A DNA stretch of 64,000 nucleotides from Sphingomonas sanguinis (GTDB lineage Bacteria > Pseudomonadota > Alphaproteobacteria > Sphingomonadales > Sphingomonadaceae), in contig NZ_CP079203.1 of assembly GCF_019297835.1 (NCBI RefSeq), positions 3,662,001 to 3,726,000 on the forward strand, written 5' to 3'. This document shows, one piece after another, positions 8,211 to 16,591 of this stretch (position 1 is the stretch's first letter; each line of letters starts with the position of its first letter). A program made the translations under genes and the position numbers. The notes beneath the pieces were generated by a model that saw only the letters and a program-made list of their open reading frames with translations, was not told where the DNA came from and did not search any database.

Positions 8211-10433
8211 CTATTCCCAGGTGAGGATAAGGCGGCCTTGGGCGGGCACGCGGTAATCGATGCGGTCGGCGGTGGTCGCGTCGGGCGCGACCGCCGTGCC
8301 GTCGGCGGTGGTGACGATGCTGTCGGTCAGCTTGCGGCGCTTCTGCCGGATCAGGCGCAGATTGGCGGTCCGCGTCTCGCCACCGTCGAGCCGGATCGCC
8401 AGCGCCTTGTCGCCGATCCGCTCGACCGCGCGGACCAGCATGTCGCAATAGAGGCGGAAGGGTGCCCCCTCGACCGGGTGGAAGGCGCGGCTGGCGAAGA
8501 TGAAGGCCGCGCCCGCGCCGTATACTTCCTGCCCGACCTGCCCGGCGGGCTGGCCGTCCGGATAGAGATCCTCCAGCGGGAAGGAGAGGGCACGGTCGAC
8601 ATGGCCGTTGGGCTCGCGCTGCTGCGTGGCGATCGCCTCGGGCGGCAGCGCGTCGGGATAATAATACCAGGCGCGCGACAGGGCGTAGCGGCAATATTCG
8701 CCGATCAGCATCCGCGCCTCCGGCTCCAGATCGGGGCCGCCGTCGTTCAGATATTGCTCGAACGCGACGAAGCTGTCGAAACACTCGTACATCGCCATAT
8801 AGGGCGCGTCCTGAAGGCAGGTGACGGCCATGAACGTCTCATAGGCTTCGGCGTGGCCGATCCGGCTGTCCCACAGCACCGCATTGTGCAGGAAGCTGGC
8901 GAGATAGACATAGCTCTGCTCGCGATAGACGTCGCGATTGGTGATCCGCCACAGCCGCATACAGGCGGCGGCACCCCAGGCGGTCAGATTGGCTTGGTAA
9001 TTGATGTCGAAGCGCAGGCCGATGGCGGCATCGATCGCCGCGCGGGCTTCGTCGAGATAGGTCGAATCATCGGTCAGCTCGAACGCGAGGAGCATGACCC
9101 AGGCATAGACGCCGCCGACATCGGTCTGGCCGCGTCCGTCGACCGGGGCTTCCTTCTCGATGATCGAGAAGTCCGTCACGTCATATTGGATCGGCCAGCG
9201 ATAGTCGAAATGCCGCGCCGCCTTCACGCCGTAGTCGATCGCCTTCAGGAACAGCGCGCGCGCTTCTTCGTCGCCATCGAGCGCCAGCGTGCCCAGGTTG
9301 AGCAGCGGGTGATAGAGATACCAGCTGTCGACCGCATCGGCCTGTTTGTCCTTGCCGACATTGGGCAGGTAACGGCGGAAGGTACACAGTGTCTCGTCGT
9401 AGAATTTCGACAGGCCGGCCTTGAGTTCCGCCTCCAGCGGCACCGGCTCGCCCAGCCAGCGACCCCATTGGTGGAGCGCGGCGACGACCGTCATCTGCAC
9501 CATGATGTCGGGATATTCGGCGCCGGTATAAGGGTGGATATAGGGATGGCCGTAATGGCGTATCGTGGCGTCCGGGGCCTGCTCCAGATCGCGCAGCGTC
9601 CGCTCGGCACGGTCGATCCAGTCGCGATATTCGACCGGCGGTGGCTCTAGCAGGTCATAGGCATTGCCCAGCATCTGCACGAACTGCCGCGCCGATTCGC
9701 GTTCGTGCGGCGGGGCCTGATGGCGGAAGACGAGGATCGCGTCGGACAGCGTCACCGCCCGCCCGGCCTCCAGCGCGACCTCGGCCGGATCGGCCTTCGC
9801 ATCCGGCACGGGCAGGGCATAACCGATCTCGGGCCATGCCCCCGCCACCGCCTCGCGCGGGACCGTGTGCGTCGCGCGGTAATAGTCGTTCGAGGCGGTC
9901 AGGTTCTGAATATAGAGGACATTGCCGAAGTTCGGTTCGTCGATGCGGAAATAGAGCAGACCGGTGTTCAGCCCGCGCTGCGACGCCTCGACCTTGCCGT
10001 CCGCGCGCAGCGGGTCGTCCCCGAGCCCAAGCGGATAGAGGTCGCGGGGTGCGAAGGGCAGGTTGGTCGGGCGGTCGGGGGTGAAGCGGGTGACGATCCG
10101 CACCCGCTCCACGGCATGGCGGTCGGCGAGGCAGGTGATGACATGCTCGCCCATCGCGCTGGTCAGGCGCAGGCGGGCGGCCTCGCCCTGTTCGGGGCGT
10201 TCGGCCTGGCAATCGAACGCGGTGGGCACGAAGGCCGCGCGAACCGCCAGCCCGCCGCTGCGCCCGCGCCGGATGATCGCGAAGACCGAATCCCCGGTCC
10301 GGTGCAGCGCGACGGTCAGTTCGCCGATCTCGAACTGCGCCAGCGGCTTGGGATCGGCGCGCAGCAGATCGCGCAATTCCAGGAGATGGGGGCTGATAGG
10401 CGGCGCGGCCTCGGCAGTCGCCGTTCGGGGCAT
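8211..10433 (-). CDS. Unrecognised 740-aa protein of a probable carbohydrate locus
   Basis: I do not recognise this family. The start at 10433 has GGAG seven bases upstream; the much longer open frame beyond it is a shadow of the MFS gene. No signal peptide is seen, so it is probably cytoplasmic. Roughly the first 260 residues look beta-rich. The rest is helix-rich with many aromatic residues, for example WYLYHPLLNLGTLALDGD, YAWVMLLAFELTDDSTYLDEA and RAWYYYPDALPPEA, resembling the (alpha/alpha) toroids of six-hairpin glycosidases, lyases and epimerases. Its place between an MFS carrier and an SDR dehydrogenase supports a role in carbohydrate breakdown. The catalytic residues cannot be named. 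Confidence 0.8.
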   Translation of the reverse strand: MPRTATAEAAPPISPHLLELRDLLRADPKPLAQFEIGELTVALHRTGDSVFAIIRRGRSGGLAVRAAFVPTAFDCQAERPEQGEAARLRLTSAMGEHVITCLADRHAVERVRIVTRFTPDRPTNLPFAPRDLYPLGLGDDPLRADGKVEASQRGLNTGLLYFRIDEPNFGNVLYIQNLTASNDYYRATHTVPREAVAGAWPEIGYALPVPDAKADPAEVALEAGRAVTLSDAILVFRHQAPPHERESARQFVQMLGNAYDLLEPPPVEYRDWIDRAERTLRDLEQAPDATIRHYGHPYIHPYTGAEYPDIMVQMTVVAALHQWGRWLGEPVPLEAELKAGLSKFYDETLCTFRRYLPNVGKDKQADAVDSWYLYHPLLNLGTLALDGDEEARALFLKAIDYGVKAARHFDYRWPIQYDVTDFSIIEKEAPVDGRGQTDVGGVYAWVMLLAFELTDDSTYLDEARAAIDAAIGLRFDINYQANLTAWGAAACMRLWRITNRDVYREQSYVYLASFLHNAVLWDSRIGHAEAYETFMAVTCLQDAPYMAMYECFDSFVAFEQYLNDGGPDLEPEARMLIGEYCRYALSRAWYYYPDALPPEAIATQQREPNGHVDRALSFPLEDLYPDGQPAGQVGQEVYGAGAAFIFASRAFHPVEGAPFRLYCDMLVRAVERIGDKALAIRLDGGETRTANLRLIRQKRRKLTDSIVTTADGTAVAPDATTADRIDYRVPAQGRLILTWE

Positions 10434-10483
10434 GTTTCCACTCCGATAGGGTGACAGGGTGTTCGGACAATCGGCCGGGCAGG

Positions 10484-10516
10484 CGCTGGTTCCAGGAATC
10501 GATTGGAAAACCAGCG
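10484..10516 (-). promoter_or_regulatory. Hairpin between the MFS gene and the 740-aa gene
   Basis: CGCTGGTTCCA (10484-10494) is matched by TGGAAAACCAGCG (10504-10516), pairing along 11 positions apart from two unpaired A residues, with a 9-base loop. It lies in the 98-base gap of a same-strand gene pair. It could be an operator, an attenuator or an RNA processing site. It has no T-tract and is unlikely to be a strong terminator. Confidence 0.4.
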
Positions 10517-10531
10517 ACTTGATAACCTGCG

Positions 10532-12103
10532 TCAGCGCATTGGTCTGGTCCGTGCCTGCTGCGCGCGTTTCAGCCGGATTCGGGTCTGCGCATCGCGCAG
10601 AAGCGCTGCGGGCAGGTCGGTCGCCGCGCGCAAGCCCGCCACCGACGAGATGTTGCGGATCGACCGGCGCGTCTCGTTCAGCACCTGGCCGACCATCGCC
10701 CGCCGCTCGATCTCGCCGGTCTCGCGGACCAGCGACAGGCGGTGGATGGCATAGGTGCCGATCAGCCCGGCGATCAGGAAATAGAAGTCCCAGGCGGTCA
10801 ATACGACCGGCAGGGTGAAGACGCCGTTCGGGCTGCTCCAGCGCGCCACCAGCTCGAACTGACGCGCGGCGAAGAATTGCGCGAGCAGCCCGCCCAGGAT
10901 CGGCGCAACACCGGCGGCGAGCGCGGTGGTGATCGCATTGGTCGCGACATAGGCGGTGGCCGACCCCTTGGGCGACAGCTTCAGCGCGATATTGGTGCTG
11001 GCCAGCGTCACCCCGGCGATGGTCGCGCCCATGACGAGGTGCAGACCGACCAGCCACAGCTTCACCAGGGTTCGGTCGCCCAGTTGCGACGCGCCGATCA
11101 TCGCGACGATCGCCAGGATATAGGCAGGCGCGCAGACCGCGAGCACCGACTTGTTGGCGAACCGATCGCTCAGCCGTCCCCAGAGGCGGAGCGCGAGGAT
11201 GTTGGCGATCTGGCTCGCCACGCTGAGCAGTAGGACGAAGCTGACCGCGAAATGCAGCTGGCGGACGATGAAGACGGTGAAGAAGGGCGTCGCCAGATTG
11301 ATCGCGAACTGCCAGCTGGCGACGAAGACCAGCAGCCGCCGGAAATTGGCATCGCCCAGCGGCTGGCCGAGTAGCGCGCGAAGCTCGACATGCCCGGCGG
11401 CGGGCGGCATCACCGGCTCGGGCATCATCGCGACGATCCGCGCGCTGATGAGGCCGGTCACGCAACCGGCGGCGAACATCGCCGCGAACACCCCGTTGCG
11501 CGCCGCCGAGCCTGCGCGCGTCCAGTCGAGCGCCAGCGCGGCGGCCAGCCCCAGCATCAGGCTGATCGCGGTCAGCCAGATGGTTCGCCGGGAAAACACC
11601 TCGCCCAGCCGTTCCTCGGGCGCGAGGTCGCGCATCCAGGCGTTCCAGGCGCAACCGCCGACCGCCCCCAGTCCACACAACAGCAGCTGCGCGGCGAGGA
11701 AGATCAGGAGCGCGGTCGTGCCGCTGAAAAAGGCGAGCGCGGCCATCACCGCCAGCATCGTCCGTCCGATCAGGCTGGCGAACACCGCGATCTGCTTGCG
11801 CCGCCGCCAGCGCTCGACCAGCTGGATGGCGGGCAGCTGCAACAGCTGCGCCAGAAACGGCATGGCGGCGAGAATGCCGACCATCACGTTCGACGCGCCG
11901 AGATGCAGCGCGAAGGCGGTCAGGATGACCCCGCTGGTCAGCGCCGCGGCCCCGCCGGAAAACAGCGCCTCGATGATGAGCAGGTGCAGGCCACGCTCCC
12001 GATCGGCGGCGGTCAGCTCGGTCTGGGGCAGCAGGGTCATGGGCCGGGGCAACGTCCCATGGATCGGCGCGGTTGCGCTTTTGGCTACATGCTCCTGATC
12101 CAT
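10532..12103 (-). CDS. MFS transporter
   Basis: A major facilitator carrier of about 523 residues with twelve predicted membrane segments. Repeated hydrophobic stretches alternate with short charged loops such as ERWRRRKQ and the conserved RLWGRLSDRFANK after helix 8, which is the second-half copy of the MFS A-motif. The substrate is probably a sugar or oligosaccharide, because the next two genes on the same strand look like carbohydrate enzymes. The start is uncertain: ATG 12103 (MDQEHVAK) has a weak ribosome site; ATG 12040 (MTLLPQTE) would also work. It is divergent from the patatin gene. Confidence 0.85.
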   Translation of the reverse strand: MDQEHVAKSATAPIHGTLPRPMTLLPQTELTAADRERGLHLLIIEALFSGGAAALTSGVILTAFALHLGASNVMVGILAAMPFLAQLLQLPAIQLVERWRRRKQIAVFASLIGRTMLAVMAALAFFSGTTALLIFLAAQLLLCGLGAVGGCAWNAWMRDLAPEERLGEVFSRRTIWLTAISLMLGLAAALALDWTRAGSAARNGVFAAMFAAGCVTGLISARIVAMMPEPVMPPAAGHVELRALLGQPLGDANFRRLLVFVASWQFAINLATPFFTVFIVRQLHFAVSFVLLLSVASQIANILALRLWGRLSDRFANKSVLAVCAPAYILAIVAMIGASQLGDRTLVKLWLVGLHLVMGATIAGVTLASTNIALKLSPKGSATAYVATNAITTALAAGVAPILGGLLAQFFAARQFELVARWSSPNGVFTLPVVLTAWDFYFLIAGLIGTYAIHRLSLVRETGEIERRAMVGQVLNETRRSIRNISSVAGLRAATDLPAALLRDAQTRIRLKRAQQARTRPMR

Positions 12104-12214
12104 ATCATTGAGAATGTTGGAAATGTTTGGCGAGGGCGCGACACCTTCGCGGCGTTCGCGGGTTGGTCCGGCGATGGATGACGTTCGCTTCTCTTCGACC
12201 GAAGGCCAGCGCGC

Positions 12215-13234
12215 ATGACCGGTGTCGCGGATTGCCGGATCGCGCTCGTCCTCGCCGGGGGCAATGCGCTGGGCGCCTATCAGGCCGGGGTGTATCAGGC
12301 GCTGCACGCAGGCGGCCTGTCACTCGACTGGATCGTCGGCACCTCGATCGGCGCGGCCAACGGCGCGATCATCGCGGGCAATGCGCCCGAGGACCGGCTG
12401 GAGGCGCTACGCGCCTTCTGGCGACCCGATGGCGGGGCTGGCTCGCTTTATTATAGCGAAAGCGTTGAGACATGGCGACGCAGCGGCGAGGCACTGTCAA
12501 CCCTGCTGGCCGGGCGCGCGGGCATGTTCGCGCCGGTCGGCACCGGTCTGGCGACGGGCAGCGCGCCCGGCCTGTACGATACGACGCCCTTGGCGCGGAC
12601 GCTGGCCCGGCTGATCGATTTCGACCGGCTGAATGAGGGGCCGGTCCGCTACACCGCGCAGGCGGTTTCGCTCGATACCGGGCATGAGCGGCTGTTCGAT
12701 ACGCAGGCCGAGCGGATCGGCGAGGATCATATCCGCGCGAGCGGGGCGATGCCGCCCGCCTTTCCGCCGATCGCGATCGACGGCGTTTGCTATGTCGACG
12801 GCGGTCTGGCGGCGAACCTGCCGCTCGACCCGGTGCTGGGCGAGGCCGACGAACGGCCGCTGCTGTGCATCGCGGTCGACCTGTTGCCGCTGGCGGGGGG
12901 ACACGACCCGACGCTCGGCAGCCTGATCGCGCGGACCCAGGACCTGACCTTCGCTGCCCAGTCGCACCGGACGCTGGCGCGCTGGCAGGATCGCTATACG
13001 ACCGATCCCGGCTTCCACGACCGCGCCGTGGCCCTGGTCCAGCTGACCTATGCCGGGCAGCACTGCGAAGTGGCGGGCAAGGCGATGGACTTTTCCGCCG
13101 CCTCGGTCCGGCAGCGTTGGGACGCCGGGGAGCGGGACGGGGCCGCGCTGCTGGCCGCGCTTCGCGGCGGCGGGGTCCCGCTGGGCCGGGCGGGCCTCAA
13201 CCTCGTTGCCATTCCGCAGGGAGACGCCTCGTGA
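12215..13234 (+). CDS. Patatin-like phospholipase
   Basis: A 339-residue lipid acyl hydrolase of the patatin/RssA group. The oxyanion motif GGNALGAY (15-22), the nucleophile elbow GTSIG with Ser44 and the catalytic Asp195 in VDGGLAANLPLD are all present, so it should be active. There is no signal peptide or C-terminal barrel, so it is probably cytoplasmic or membrane-associated. The ATG is preceded by GAAGG. Its stop overlaps the GTG of the downstream dehydrogenase, so they form one operon. The link between a lipase and a polyol-type dehydrogenase is not explained. Confidence 0.9.
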   Translation: MTGVADCRIALVLAGGNALGAYQAGVYQALHAGGLSLDWIVGTSIGAANGAIIAGNAPEDRLEALRAFWRPDGGAGSLYYSESVETWRRSGEALSTLLAGRAGMFAPVGTGLATGSAPGLYDTTPLARTLARLIDFDRLNEGPVRYTAQAVSLDTGHERLFDTQAERIGEDHIRASGAMPPAFPPIAIDGVCYVDGGLAANLPLDPVLGEADERPLLCIAVDLLPLAGGHDPTLGSLIARTQDLTFAAQSHRTLARWQDRYTTDPGFHDRAVALVQLTYAGQHCEVAGKAMDFSAASVRQRWDAGERDGAALLAALRGGGVPLGRAGLNLVAIPQGDAS

Positions 13235-14283
13235 AAGCCGCACGCAAGACCGCCGATGGACGCTTCGAGATCGCCGAGGTGGAAGACCCCCGGCTGCCCG
13301 CCGACGACTGGGTCAAGGCGCGGGTGCGGATGGCGGGTATATGCGGAACCGACCTACGCCACTGGGAAAAGCCCGAGGAGGAACTGCACTGCTGCATCAT
13401 GGGCCATGAACTGGCCGGTGACGTGGTCGAGGTCGGCCCGGCGGTCGATCGGGTGAAGGTGGGCGACCGGGTGCTGATCGAGTCGGTGCTGGGCTGCGGC
13501 CACTGCGAATGGTGCCGGGTCCAGCAATATAATCGCTGCCCCGACCTTTATCCCACCCGCCGCGCCAGCGTCTCGCGCGCCTATGCCGAATATGTCGTCG
13601 GGCCGCAGCACAAGTTCCACCCGTTGCCCGACGACGTCGGCTATGACGATGCCTCGCTGCTCGACACCTATGCGGTAGCGCTCCATGCCCAGCATCTCTC
13701 CGGCCTGACGATCGGCGATCGCGTGGCGATCATCGGCGCGGGGCCGATCGGGCTGGGCCAGTTGATGCTGGCCAAGGCGAGCGGGGCGAAGGTGATGATC
13801 GTCGACACCTTGCCCCATGCGCTGGCGCTGGCCGAGCGGCTGGGCGCGGACGGCATCGTCCGGTCGGACGCTCAAGACCCCGAAGCCGCGATCCGGGCGA
13901 TGAGCGATGGTCGCGGCGCCGATATCGTGTTCGAATGCGCAGGCGGCACGTCGATGCCCGACACGCTGCCGCTCGCCACGCGGCTGGTGCGGCGGGGCGG
14001 CAAGGTCGTCATCGTCGGCGGCTTCGACGACGGCCCGATCGCCATCCCGCTGGAATGGCAGCGCATCCAGATGTCCGAAATCAGTCTGATCCCCAGCGCC
14101 AGCTTCGCCTTTCACGACATCCATGCCGAGCAGCTGGAAGTGCTCGACCTGCTGACTCGAGGCGTCCTGAAGACCCAGGACCTCATCACCCACCGCTTCC
14201 CGCTCGACCGGATCAACGAGGCGTTCGAGACCGCGCAGGATCGCGAGCGCACGCAAGCGATTTTCGTCGGGCTGGAAGTGTGA
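13231..14283 (+). CDS. Zinc-dependent medium-chain alcohol/polyol dehydrogenase
   Basis: A 350-residue MDR enzyme. The catalytic zinc site is GICGTDLRHWE and GHE, the structural zinc site is the four-cysteine block GCGHCEWCRVQQYNRC, and the Rossmann motif is GAGPIGLG. Features match the sorbitol/threonine dehydrogenase branch, which oxidises secondary alcohols with NAD+; the exact substrate is unknown. The start is GTG at 13231, overlapping the patatin stop by 4 bases. A small hydrophilic gene follows 31 bases later. Confidence 0.88.
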   Translation: MKAARKTADGRFEIAEVEDPRLPADDWVKARVRMAGICGTDLRHWEKPEEELHCCIMGHELAGDVVEVGPAVDRVKVGDRVLIESVLGCGHCEWCRVQQYNRCPDLYPTRRASVSRAYAEYVVGPQHKFHPLPDDVGYDDASLLDTYAVALHAQHLSGLTIGDRVAIIGAGPIGLGQLMLAKASGAKVMIVDTLPHALALAERLGADGIVRSDAQDPEAAIRAMSDGRGADIVFECAGGTSMPDTLPLATRLVRRGGKVVIVGGFDDGPIAIPLEWQRIQMSEISLIPSASFAFHDIHAEQLEVLDLLTRGVLKTQDLITHRFPLDRINEAFETAQDRERTQAIFVGLEV

Positions 14284-14314
14284 CGCGCAATGTCCCCGAT
14301 GAAGGAGAGCGACC

Positions 14315-14476
14315 ATGGCCGACCCGATCAAGCCGACGACCGAGACCCGCGAACCCAATTTGTCGACCGAACATCAGCGTGACGGCGACGCGCGCCGCCC
14401 CAGCGACACGCTGGATCGGGACCAGCCGAGTACGGAGGGGCAGGACGCGCCCAAGCGCAAATCCTCGCTGACCTGA
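14315..14476 (+). CDS. Small hydrophilic protein, 53 aa
   Basis: A 53-residue ORF too short for routine ORF lists, with a strong ribosome site (GAAGGAG) 7 bases before its ATG. It is rich in D, P, R, S and T, has no hydrophobic core, and is probably disordered. It ends in KRKSSLT. A similar acidic disordered protein is at 44202. It follows the dehydrogenase gene by 31 bases and may be co-transcribed, and a hairpin terminator follows. Function unknown. Confidence 0.6.
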   Translation: MADPIKPTTETREPNLSTEHQRDGDARRPSDTLDRDQPSTEGQDAPKRKSSLT

Positions 14477-14500
14477 ATTTTTGGGGGGAGGGGCAAGGGA

Positions 14501-14542
14501 CGCCCCGTTCAATCCGTAGTGACACAGTGCCTGAACGGGGCG
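14501..14542 (+). terminator. Stem-loop terminator after the patatin/dehydrogenase operon
   Basis: CGCCCCGTTCA (14501-14511) pairs perfectly with TGAACGGGGCG (14532-14542) over 11 bp with a 20-base loop. There is no clear T-tract, so termination may be partial. The rest of 14543-14843 holds no gene but contains promoter-like repeats. Confidence 0.5.
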
Positions 14543-14672
14543 CCGAGGACGTGCGGAAGCTCGACCTCTCAGGCCCCGTAACGTGCTTTGATTACAAAAG
14601 CTGCGTATTCCTGACCCACGGGCAAAATAAAACCGTCCGGGCGCGCCGCGCTGCCCGCTTTCGGGGACGGGT

Positions 14673-14701
14673 TTGTCACGAAAACGACGCATCACTGTCA
14701 C
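14673..14701 (+). promoter_or_regulatory. Possible Pho-box-like direct repeats upstream of the lipoprotein/TonB receptor pair
   Basis: TTGTCAC (14673-14679) and CTGTCAC (14695-14701) are spaced by exactly 22 bases. PhoB boxes are CTGTCAT-type 7-mers repeated every 11 bases, so these would occupy positions one and three. The intervening unit (ACGACGC) is poor. It lies about 145 bases before the lipoprotein start. The assignment is an inference. Confidence 0.25.
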
Positions 14702-14843
14702 GGAAGTTTCTTGCAAAATGCATCTTGGCGTCATGAGACGCGCCTAACGCCCGAGCCGGGATCGACAGGGGGACTTGTCTTGAGTCGGTCATCGGGCGGC
14801 TTTCGCCCGGCTTAGCAACGATAAGATCGGGAGTTTTTCGGCG

Positions 14844-16478
14844 ATGGGCAGCTTCAAGCGCTTCGGCCTCATTCTCATGACCAGCTCGGCCTGTGCGGCC
14901 CTTTCTGCTTGCGGCGGTGCCGACAGCGTCGCCTCGCCGGGGGCGGGCAGCGTCGTGATCGTGCAGCCCCAGCCGACACCGACGCCGTCGCCCACCCCGA
15001 CGCCGACCGCAAACATCACCGCTGCGAAGTTCGCCGCCGTGACCCCCGTCAACAACGTGTCGATCACCGCCGACGAACAGCTGGCGATCGTGAACGCAGG
15101 CTCGAACAACAACGTCAACGGCACCAGCGCGGGGCTGAACGGCATCTATCCGACCAGCAGCACCTCGCTGACCACCGCGACCGACCCGTCGATCATCAAC
15201 GGCTTCTTCACCTCGACCAACTATGTCGGTGCGCTGAATGGCCCGTCGGACACGGCCTTCCAGGGCTGGACCTGCAACTCGACCTCGGCCGAATTCGGCG
15301 GCTCGGGCGCGCGCTGCACCGCGGTCCCCGCGATCGGTACCTATTCGGCGGCGACCTCGGTCTGCCCGACCGGCACGATCGATGACGGCACGAACAGCTC
15401 GTCCTCGCCCGCCTATCGCTTCTGCCGCATCGATAACACGATCACGACCACTCAGAGCGTGACGCTGCCCAAGATCGCGGGCGTCGTCTATCGCCTGCGC
15501 GGCCAGACCGAAGTCGGCACCGACCTGGGTTCGACCGGCGGCACCGGCGTCACCCTGACCATCGCGCCGGGCGTGGTGATCGCGGCGGACTCGACCGAGG
15601 CGACCAACGACCTGCTGCTCGTCAATCGCGGCTCGAAGATTTCGGCGGTCGGCACCCGCGACGCGCCGATCATCTTCACCTCGCAACAGAATCTGGCGAG
15701 CAACGGCGTGTCCGACGCGACCCAGGGCCAGTGGGGCGGCATCATCCTGCTCGGCCGCGCGCCGACCGCCGTCTGCGCCACCGGCACCGGCCCGAACAAC
15801 GCCGCCGGTTCGTCGACCAGCTGCCAGCTGGCGATCGAGGGCGTCACGGGGCGCTTCTATGGCGGTGCGAACACGTCCGACTCGTCGGGCCAGATGTCCT
15901 ATGTCCAGATCCGCTATTCGGGCATCGCCATCTCGGACGGGAACGAGCTTCAGGGCCTGACCCTGGGCGGCACCGGTTCGGGCACGGTCCTGGATCATAT
16001 CCAGAGCCACAACTCGGCCGATGACGGCATCGAGATTTTCGGCGGCACGTCGAACCTGAAGTATATCGCGATCACCGGCGCGGACGATGACGGCTTCGAC
16101 ATCGACAATGGCTATCGCGGCTTCATGCAGTTCCTGATCGCGGCGCAGCGCACGCTGGGCGCGACGGCGGACAGCTTCTCGACCGAGATCGACTCGAACA
16201 ATGCCGAGGACCTGCTGCCGCGCACCTTCGGCCGCTACGCCAACTTCACCTTCATCCAGACCGCGCTGGCGCCTGCCGCGATCCGTCTGCGCGGCGGTGC
16301 CGACATGACCTTCATCAACGGCATCGTGAAGACGCCGTCGAACGTGGCCTGCGTCAACCTGATCGCGGGTGCCGGTTCGGGTGCCGATCGCACCACGATC
16401 CGTGGTGCCAATACCGACCTGCAGGATGTCGGCCCGCCGGTCTTCACCTCGGTCTATTTCAGCTGCGACGGCCGCTAA
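14844..16478 (+). CDS. Secreted lipoprotein, probable beta-rich surface protein
   Basis: A 544-residue protein with a lipoprotein signal: basic start, hydrophobic stretch and lipobox LSAC with Cys near residue 23. A proline/threonine linker of repeated PTPTPSP follows (about 43-55). The rest is rich in G, T, S, N and D with short repeated strands, for example ITGADDDGFDIDNGYRGF, suggesting a beta-helix-like domain. It belongs to a conserved partner type of TonB receptors in sphingomonads and caulobacters, but I cannot name the ligand. The receptor gene follows after 113 bases. The nearby type II secretion operon could export it. GGGAG precedes the ATG. Confidence 0.75.
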   Translation: MGSFKRFGLILMTSSACAALSACGGADSVASPGAGSVVIVQPQPTPTPSPTPTPTANITAAKFAAVTPVNNVSITADEQLAIVNAGSNNNVNGTSAGLNGIYPTSSTSLTTATDPSIINGFFTSTNYVGALNGPSDTAFQGWTCNSTSAEFGGSGARCTAVPAIGTYSAATSVCPTGTIDDGTNSSSSPAYRFCRIDNTITTTQSVTLPKIAGVVYRLRGQTEVGTDLGSTGGTGVTLTIAPGVVIAADSTEATNDLLLVNRGSKISAVGTRDAPIIFTSQQNLASNGVSDATQGQWGGIILLGRAPTAVCATGTGPNNAAGSSTSCQLAIEGVTGRFYGGANTSDSSGQMSYVQIRYSGIAISDGNELQGLTLGGTGSGTVLDHIQSHNSADDGIEIFGGTSNLKYIAITGADDDGFDIDNGYRGFMQFLIAAQRTLGATADSFSTEIDSNNAEDLLPRTFGRYANFTFIQTALAPAAIRLRGGADMTFINGIVKTPSNVACVNLIAGAGSGADRTTIRGANTDLQDVGPPVFTSVYFSCDGR

Positions 16479-16591
16479 GGCCCGGCTCGACCATGCGCCC
16501 GGCCTCGACCAGGCGCTTACGGCAGGCCGGGGTGGCGAACAGCGCCGCCCCGGCTTTCCTCCATAAAAATCTGATACGGGATGACCCGGCC

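Noticed and set aside
8100..9650. 516-residue plus-strand frame opposite the 740-aa gene and SDR
   Set aside because: It spans the junction of two better-supported genes and has typical shadow composition.
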